Assembly (NCBI GenBank): GCA_021292105.1
Contig: CM037861.1
Span: 48,994,634-49,058,633 of the forward strand
Direction: 5' to 3'
Source of the DNA: Anadara kagoshimensis
Lineage: Eukaryota > Mollusca > Bivalvia > Arcoida > Arcidae
DNA: 64,000 nucleotides
The notes beneath the pieces are model-generated. The model saw nothing but the letters and a program-made list of their open reading frames with translations. It ran no database searches and was not told the DNA's origin. How positions within the stretch are numbered: the stretch's first letter is position 1; each line of letters begins with the position of its first letter. The translations under genes were made by a program, and so were the position numbers. Below, piece after piece: positions 32,133 to 64,000 of the stretch.

Positions 32133-33737
32133 TGGAATCAATGTCTAAATGTAACAGATCTTTTGACTATAGAAATGCAATGAAACCTGTCTAAACCCAA
32201 CTCAGTTTAAACAAGTTCATTTACTTAACAATGTTAATACATCAAAATAAAACTGTTCAGATAACATATAACATCATGTTCTGATGTACTTTGATGATTT
32301 TGCTTAAAGTTAATTTGACTGTATATAAAATTTAAACACTGAAAAAAACAAGAGATCCTTAATAGAATAAAAGGTCCCATCTGTAGCTACTAAATGTCAT
32401 TATTTTTTATCAAAAACTTTGAACATGTCCAATTATGTTAACAATGAAAACCAATGACTCACAACAGAAACACAACTCATAACAATTGCCATGTCCCTGC
32501 TGAGTGCCCCAGCTGCGGAAGGAACAATAAATGTTGATAAAAATTCATCATATCATGCTTTAACACATGACATATAAATTCAAACCTTAATGTCTGCCAG
32601 TTATTTTAATCAGGAAAACAAATGTTTAATGCTGATAAAAATTAACCATTGTCACACTAAAATACAAAATATGCCAAAAAGTCTCAATGGATTATAATTG
32701 GTGAAATCGCATCGGAGCACCAACCGATGATTAAGTACGATTTTGAACAAATGCTGCAACAATATATAGTAGAGTGCATCACAAATTGGAAGAATACTAC
32801 TTTAAAGCTTATATTGAATGAGCAACATCTTACCAGACTTCATTGTGTTAGACAAGCATTTCCAGATATGTATATTAAAATGTATCAAAGTTAACTTTTG
32901 ATTGTGTATAGATTTCATATTAATATATGTATAACAAAACAAGCACCTGCTGAATAAGTAACAATTAAGAGTAACGCAAATTGTCTCATTTTAAGACACT
33001 TTTTTTGCAGTTATGACCTGAAAATTTGAATGAAAATTAAAAAATGTTCATACCTGAATCGCCATTAAGACCTGAATATTATTATTTATAACATAAATAT
33101 TTCAAATTTTCAGAAACCTTTTTATACCATTATGGCATGAAAATTTAGAAAATTTAGAGATTTCTGGAAATGATGGAATTATATATAATGGTAATAAAAA
33201 ATACTAAGTTTTGATGCACTTATAATGTGCAGCATTCTCACAATTCATAAGTTTATCATGAATATCATGAAAAACAGATTGCCTATTCCAGAAGAAAGAT
33301 GATTTAAAGTAACAGGTATACATTGTATAAATTGTTATACAACTTGTAACAATGTACTGTATAAGTCCATATAATACAAAAACAGCAAACAAGTTTAACT
33401 TACATCATAATTTTCCTTAAATAAAATTAAGTACCTTCTGGATATTTCTAAAATTTCATAGTGCGAAAAAGTAATCAGTGGACAAAAACGGATACATGTA
33501 TTTGGAACAAGTTTTATATATAGATTTTGCATAAAAATTTTAATACGAGATAGGTCTCTAGGAATGTTGTAAAAAGAGATTAAAATACAATGTATAATTA
33601 AAATATTTGATATAACAACTAACAACTGCATATAGATATGTAATATGAATTGGTAATACTGAAATGAAATATTGAATATTGAATATATGTTAACTAAAAT
33701 AGATCAAATATATTATATTGTGAATTGGAAAGCATAG

Positions 33738-33758
33738 TGTGTGTGTGTGTGTGTGTGC
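33738..33758. repeat. (GT)n microsatellite
   Basis: About 10 GT units. Confidence 0.95.
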
Positions 33759-33820
33759 AACATCTACATTTTGATTCTTAACAATGCGCATAAAGTAAAG
33801 TGGGTAGTTTTGACAAATTA

Positions 33821-34012
33821 ACAGTCAAACCTGTCTATAAAGGCCACTGAAGGAAACCAGTAAAATTGGCCTTTGTGGACAGGTGGCCATTATATATACA
33901 GGTTCATATAACATACATGTAAATAAAGAGCAATTTGGATAAAATTTTACTGGCCATTGAAAGCAGGTGGCTCTTATTTAGAGGTGGCCTTTAAAGCAGG
34001 TTGGACTGTATA
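33821..34012. mobile_element. MITE family A, full copy
   Basis: ACAGTCAAACCTGTCTATAA start and AAAGCAGGTTGGACTGT end; the same internal AGGTTCATATAACAT region as the copy at 10144. Confidence 0.85.
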
Positions 34013-34848
34013 CAAAAGTTCTCAGAATTAAAATGTACTATAAAGAATGTATCAATAACATACATGTGTAATAATTTATTGCTCATAACACTTATAACTA
34101 ACAACGGGTAAAACAGTCCCAAAACTTGAAATACTGATTTCATTTAAACATTCCAAAATATGATGGTTTGAATATAAATGCTATATCTTTGGTATTCGCA
34201 AAAAATGATGTATTAATGTAATACTGTTTAAAAACTTCTTAGTTCTGCAGAATTAGAAAAATCTACTTATATATATATATATATATTGGAGGTAGATTAA
34301 GCACAGATTATACACATTTTTTGGTTTCAGATCATGGTATTAAAAACCTTAATGAGATGTAAGTGACCAAAGAAATATTTATAGAAAAGAACTAAAGTTC
34401 AAACTCCAATAAAACAGGGAAAGCAAGTTACTATTAAATTTATTTCTATAAGAAATATTGGTATTCAAATCTTCAAAATATTAATGCGATCTTAAAAACA
34501 CCAATGCGATCTTCAAAATGAATAATTTATAATTTAAAGTAACATTTTCAATTATCATTAATCAATTTGTAATTAAAAGTTAATTCACTGCAGAAAAAGT
34601 TCACAAATAGTTAATGCCTGATTAATGAGAAAATCCACCTTTTAAAGGGAATAAATCCTCATTTGTCTTAAGACAGCACCTTATATACAATTCATTGCCG
34701 TTCTTGTGTCAGAACAAAAGTAGACCAAATTATAAGTTGTCCATGATCTGATGACAGAATGTCTATTAACACGGATGGCTTTAAATAATGCATATATTAG
34801 GTGTACAAGTAGTGTGTCACCGTATGTGTATAATCATGCCAGTCACCC

Positions 34849-34856
34849 TTTATTTA
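34849..34856 (-). terminator. Candidate polyadenylation signal of the ETNPPL-like gene
   Basis: The plus strand reads TTTATTTATT here, giving overlapping AATAAA hexamers on the minus strand about 195 bases after the stop codon. AT-rich sequence makes chance matches common. Confidence 0.35.
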
Positions 34857-35049
34857 TTACAATTATCCTAATATTAAAATAGACTCGCTGTATATTTTGC
34901 CATCAGATCGAGGACGACCTAAAAATGGTGTTTATGAAACAATGCTAAAGTAAAACATGTATAAACAACAAAAACAAAACAACAATATTTCAATAAAAAT
35001 TTAAAGCTTTGCATTGTCTTAAGTTGCATTTCAATTTATATGTATAAGT

Positions 35050-60258
<25,209 letters not shown>

Positions 60259-60420
60259 TTTGCACGTTGTCACTTCGAGCTGTCAGTCCGTTCTCGTATG
60301 GTTCACTTATGTTAATGAAGGAAAAATAGAGGGGGCGGTGTCTTTTTGCTGAACTGCGATTGGATGACGTCTAAAGTCACATGACAAAACCATACTGCAA
60401 GCACGTGTGATTTGTTTACA
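60259..60420 (-). promoter_or_regulatory. Candidate promoter and 5' UTR of the ETNPPL-like gene
   Basis: Immediately upstream of the start codon the sequence becomes less AT-rich and has more CpG. Visible elements: GATTGG at about 60357 (CCAAT box on the minus strand), a GGGGGCGG stretch at about 60331 and TGACGT at about 60364. No obvious TATA box, which suits a broad promoter. The transcription start is not determinable. Confidence 0.5.
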
Positions 60421-60859
60421 TAACAAATCGTTATTCGGGAAACCATTTATCAATGATTATGTCAATCAAAAAGAATATTAGTCAATCAGATACTATTATC
60501 AGTTAAACAGTTGCTCAATTTTTAATTTCATTATGAAAATAAACGTACTCGGATTTTAAAGATAAAATAAAGACAATTCATTCTAATTGAAAAAACAACT
60601 ATTTAAAACATGAGCTACATAACATTTAAATTCTTTATACTACATGGTTATTAAACGCTCAAACAAACACGCGCGCACGTATAAGTATAACATAACTACC
60701 AAGAATAGAATAAATGGCACCACATCTATCCGTAACCCAGCCTGAAGTCCATTCATGATATTTAATAGTAATCGAATATCATCAATCATAAATTTGAGGA
60801 TTCGAAATGTGTATTTACATCTCACATTGCAAGTGAAAGCTTTATAAATTATAAATGAC

Positions 60860-61001
60860 CTCTCTCTCTCTCCTCTCTCTCACGTACTTAAGTTCTCGTA
60901 CTCGAAATGTGTATTTGTTCTCACATTGCAAGTGAAAGGTTTAGTAAATTTGCTCATAAATGAATAATCTCTCTTCTCTCTCTCTCTCTCTCTCTCTCTC
61001 G
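60860..61001. repeat. (CT)n tracts within a near-duplicate segment
   Basis: Two CT runs (60860-60892 and 60967-61001), each preceded by TCGAAATGTGTATTT and CACATTGCAAGTGAAA, so a segment of about 105 bp is tandemly duplicated upstream of the ETNPPL-like promoter. Confidence 0.8.
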
Positions 61002-61401
61002 TACATCAGAAGCCCATTGTATTGCACGTATAAATCTGAGTTGATTAATAGATCTACTCTAATATAACACGTTTAACCAGCGAAATAGGTTGTATAAACA
61101 AACGAGAACAGCGTTTTACTTGACAAAGCCATAAATCTGGTTAACTTTAGATCTTGAGAAAGGTTTTAATAATTTACAGAGAGTGAGAGACCTAATTACT
61201 GGAAAAGAAGGAATAGAAACCTCACAAAGTTTTTTTTATTTATAAATTTTTTAATAATATAAGGAATTATAGCTACTAATAAATTTTGCGGAGAAATGTT
61301 TTTTTTTCTGATTTTTTAATTGAACAAGTACTAAAACACTTTCTTGTTACCGTGGTATTAGAAATGGATTGAATGAACAAAAATATTTGAAGACATGTTC
61401 T

Positions 61402-61403
<2 letters not shown>

Positions 61404-61461
<58 letters not shown>
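61404..61461. repeat. (TA)n microsatellite, about 29 units
   Basis: Uninterrupted TA dinucleotides. Confidence 0.97.
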
Positions 61462-61467
<6 letters not shown>

Positions 61468-61939
61468 TATATATCCAATTATTTTTGTTATGAATTTTTA
61501 TGAAATGATTGTGTCATGAACATATCAAGATGAATTATTTCGGTCATAAAAAATCAAAATTAGTAAATGACATTTATTATCCAAAGGTAAAAGTTAACCA
61601 CGAATTATAAAAATTGAAGTAAAAATGCTTGTTAGCGATTTTAAAAATATTTCTTAGATGTATAAACTAGCATCCTACGGATATAGTGTCATTTAAGCTA
61701 TTCCTGGTAGATGTTTAAATGTTTGTTACCAAATAAGTTTCAGATCGACCATATTTTTGTTACAATGATGCTGTTAAAATGGATGATGCAGATGCATTTT
61801 TTTTAAATGCAGACTTCCTGACAGTTCCTTACCTTGTGTGTCGCAGTTAATTGTCACACCATAGTTATAGAACACCATACTATGACCATTGCGTTATACT
61901 CGCTATTAAGATCGATGCTTTACTTTTAGATTCAAATCA

Positions 61940-62175
61940 AGATTTTCTCAAGATGTCACCAGCATCAGGTGGAATTACAGAAGTCACTATACAATTAAAT
62001 GAGAGTAGCAAGAATGAATTGTATCGTGCAATGCCTGACGACAAGTGGCACTGACTTTTAAGGTATCAGAAGGACCAGTTTTTAAATACCAAGTATTTAG
62101 CAAAGAACTGTCACTTCATATTTTCAAGTCTTGGTAAGTACAGGCATTCCTGAGGTTAGAACCCTTGCACGAGTA
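61940..62175 (-). repeat. SINE family 1, diverged
   Basis: AGATGTCACCAGCATCAGGT, then CTTTTAAGGTATCAGAAGGA and TATTTTCAAGTCTTGGTAAG; a strongly eroded copy upstream of the ETNPPL-like gene. Confidence 0.55.
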
Positions 62176-63009
62176 GACCGCCAAAATAAGAAATATTTAG
62201 TAATCCGATCTTTCCTCCAAAGGATTTGTTCCATATGTGACTATGCTTGTTTCGACAGATTTAAAAATAATTTTGCAAACATTTTTTCAGATGTGAACAA
62301 GGATTTTGGCTGGTAATTTTGTAAAGTACTATTCTGATTCCAAACAAAAATATACTAAGGATACAATTAACAAAATGTTAGGGCTTTTGATATTCAACAT
62401 ATTTGTTGTGTTTGATAATATAATTTCCCAACAATCAGTTGGTATACCAATGGTTGCTCAGTGATACATTTTTTTAGTCGTATGGAACAGAATTTATGTA
62501 GAACGTTATTAAATATTTAGATGACAGTGTATCTCTTAATATTATCCTAAATTTTGAGATTATACGAATGCCATCTATATATTATCATAGGGAGCTTGAA
62601 ATAAACGATACTGATTCTTCAAGGTCTGCTTTATATTAACTATGACGCCAACGAAATGCTACATTAGAAATCATATTATGACAAACGTGATGATTTTAAT
62701 TTTCTAAGCAGCAACATACCTGCTTCTCCTGCTTATGGTGTAGTTGTTTCATAATTAATACCCTATGATAAAACTCGTTCCCACAACTTCAAGCTGCTTA
62801 CAAATAAATTGTTGACCCAAGGATATTGCAATCCCATGCTTATCATTTTCAAGGCCCTCAAAATGTTTTATGGCAGTCATCACAATATTGTTGATAAGTA
62901 TGATGGCTCTGTATCTAAAATCACCGTGGACTTCCCGTAGTTCCATGTTCTTTTCATTCTAACTTTTGATCAAACACGTGGCGGGTGTAGCTAGCTAAAC
63001 AAAGGCGTT

Positions 63010-63130
63010 TACCCTACCGGAGCACCCGACATCACTTTCTTGGTGGAAGCTAATTCGCCAGTTTTAAGTTTGCTTTGGAATTGTGATTTGGACATTGATT
63101 GTGGTATGTTTGTTTTTGATTACATGACAT
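63010..63130. repeat. Diverged dispersed repeat with CTACCGGAGCACC
   Basis: CCCTACCGGAGCACCCGACA then TTTCTTGGTGGAAGC and TGTTTGTTTTTGATTACATG. It resembles a motif I recall from bivalve repeats (CTACCGGAGCACC ... GGTGGGGTTCGTG). Weakly supported. Confidence 0.35.
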
Positions 63131-63846
63131 CATGGTTATAGAATATTAAGTATGCGTTATTCATGAAATAATATTTTTGTCTCGACTTCATAATTAGTTA
63201 CAAACATCGTTCATTTCAAATGAACCCTAAAGTTGCAAAGGAAAAATAAAACAAAGTAAAATAAAATTGCCAATCATTGCGCATTACTGACAATATGTTT
63301 GGGCGGCCACTAGGGCGCTGATGTCGGTCTACACAGGTTTTAAGGTTTTCACCTGTGGCTGTATATAGGATTAACGTTGAAAATGTTGCATGTTGTTACA
63401 AAAACAATCATAATTTTTATTATTGGTAACATAATATTTTTCCTGTTATCTTTTTAAATATAGAAAAATAACTTTCAGAAATTATTTTCAAAAACAAAAT
63501 AACTTTATGTTTACTTGAGTAATTTTAACTTTGAAGTCATTGTTATGTTTTACATTGAATATATAGGGAATTACAATACCGACGTTCTTTTAAAAAAATA
63601 TTAAAAATAGTTCCAATTTTCAAAAAATATTTTTCCTGTTTCGGTTATTTAACAAACATTTCAAAGTTTCTAAATCAGTTTTCAGAATAAAAATAAGTTA
63701 ATGTTTACTTGAGTAATTTGAGGTTTGAAATACAAAAGTTGGTTATTTTTTTCATTTTTTGTGACGTAGCTGTCATAATATTTACCTGTGTATGACAGGT
63801 CAAATTGTAAGATACATGTATAGCTGCTGAGGAGGCGATACATGTA

Positions 63847-63901
63847 TATTGCTCCGGGCTAGTATATTATTACATTTGATCAATATTAGCCCGGAGCAAT
63901 T
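63847..63901. repeat. Short inverted repeat
   Basis: ATTGCTCCGGGCTAGTAT and ATATTAGCCCGGAGCAAT, 18-base arms with one mismatch and about 18 bases between. Confidence 0.85.
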
Positions 63902-64000
63902 ATTTTGTGGTTAAAATTATTTAATTTCTAGTTTGGCAATAATAACTTTTTTTATGAAGAATTAAAAAAAAGTTATAAATTTATTTTAATTCCATATTTT

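Larger units (their letters stand above)
30351..35049. other. Intergenic / 3' flank of the ETNPPL-like gene, no gene seen
   Basis: AT-rich, with a duplication at 30763-30968, MITE B at 31939 and MITE A at 33821, and a run of ATG-rich palindromic words at 31540-31620 (CATGAATTTCACATG). Short ORFs on both strands show no recognisable protein. Confidence 0.65.
60430..64000. other. Upstream flank of the ETNPPL-like gene, no gene seen
   Basis: Contains CT and TA tracts, an eroded SINE (61940-62175), a weak bivalve-type repeat (63010-63130) and a short inverted repeat at 63847-63901. ORFs of 60-70 codons here look like chance or repeat by-products. Confidence 0.65.

Noticed and set aside
61851..62946. 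Possible upstream gene fragments (60-67 codon ORFs)
   Set aside because: One overlaps an eroded SINE and the rest show no motif, codon pattern or splice structure.

Overview
The window is AT-rich animal nuclear DNA with GT-AG introns, long introns full of repeats, tRNA-derived SINEs and many small TA-flanked inverted-repeat transposons. Several repeats (an element opening TAGCTCACCTGAGC and closing near GGGCCTCTTG, and a sequence with CTACCGGAGCACC) look like ones I associate with bivalve molluscs. A bivalve is therefore my best guess; it is inference, and no species can be named.

Two protein-coding genes are supported, in convergent (tail-to-tail) orientation. (1) Plus strand, 1069-18507: the 3' part of a LRRK-family (LRRK1-like) ROCO kinase gene, 19 coding exons running from the end of the Roc GTPase domain through COR and kinase to the C-terminal beta-propeller. 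The 5' part (repeats and most of Roc) lies upstream of the window. The last exon carries an apparent one-base frame disruption near 18129. (2) Minus strand, 60258-35050: a complete 11-coding-exon gene for a PLP-dependent class-III aminotransferase-fold enzyme closest to ethanolamine-phosphate phospho-lyase (ETNPPL), 496 residues, with a candidate promoter at 60259-60420.

The 16.5 kb between the two stop codons holds no gene I can support. It contains inverted-repeat elements, a probable 4.4 kb DNA transposon with long terminal inverted repeats (about 22600-27010), a 1.8 kb minisatellite with a 44-bp unit (about 28270-30100), SINEs and simple repeats. Intron 1 of the ETNPPL-like gene holds a 4.6 kb Ty3/gypsy-type LTR retrotransposon (54271-58898), antisense to the gene, with two identical 248-bp LTRs, a 5-bp target duplication and a tRNA-Leu-type primer site, but with several coding frame breaks. 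The last 3.6 kb, upstream of the ETNPPL-like start, contains only simple repeats and degenerate repeats.

The most unusual feature is at the exon 2/intron 2 boundary of the ETNPPL-like gene. The 3' end of the exon together with its 5' splice site is repeated in tandem (10 intronic copies of a 36/37-bp unit plus the exonic original), presenting 11 near-identical splice donors in a row. A five-base microhomology (TAAGT) at the two ends of the unit explains its origin. Other points worth a second look are the frame breaks in LRRK and in the young retrotransposon (possibly assembly indels), a GC-AG intron and a NAGNAG acceptor in LRRK, transposons nested in SINEs, and a perfect 34-bp palindrome that recurs as a half-site 34 kb away.
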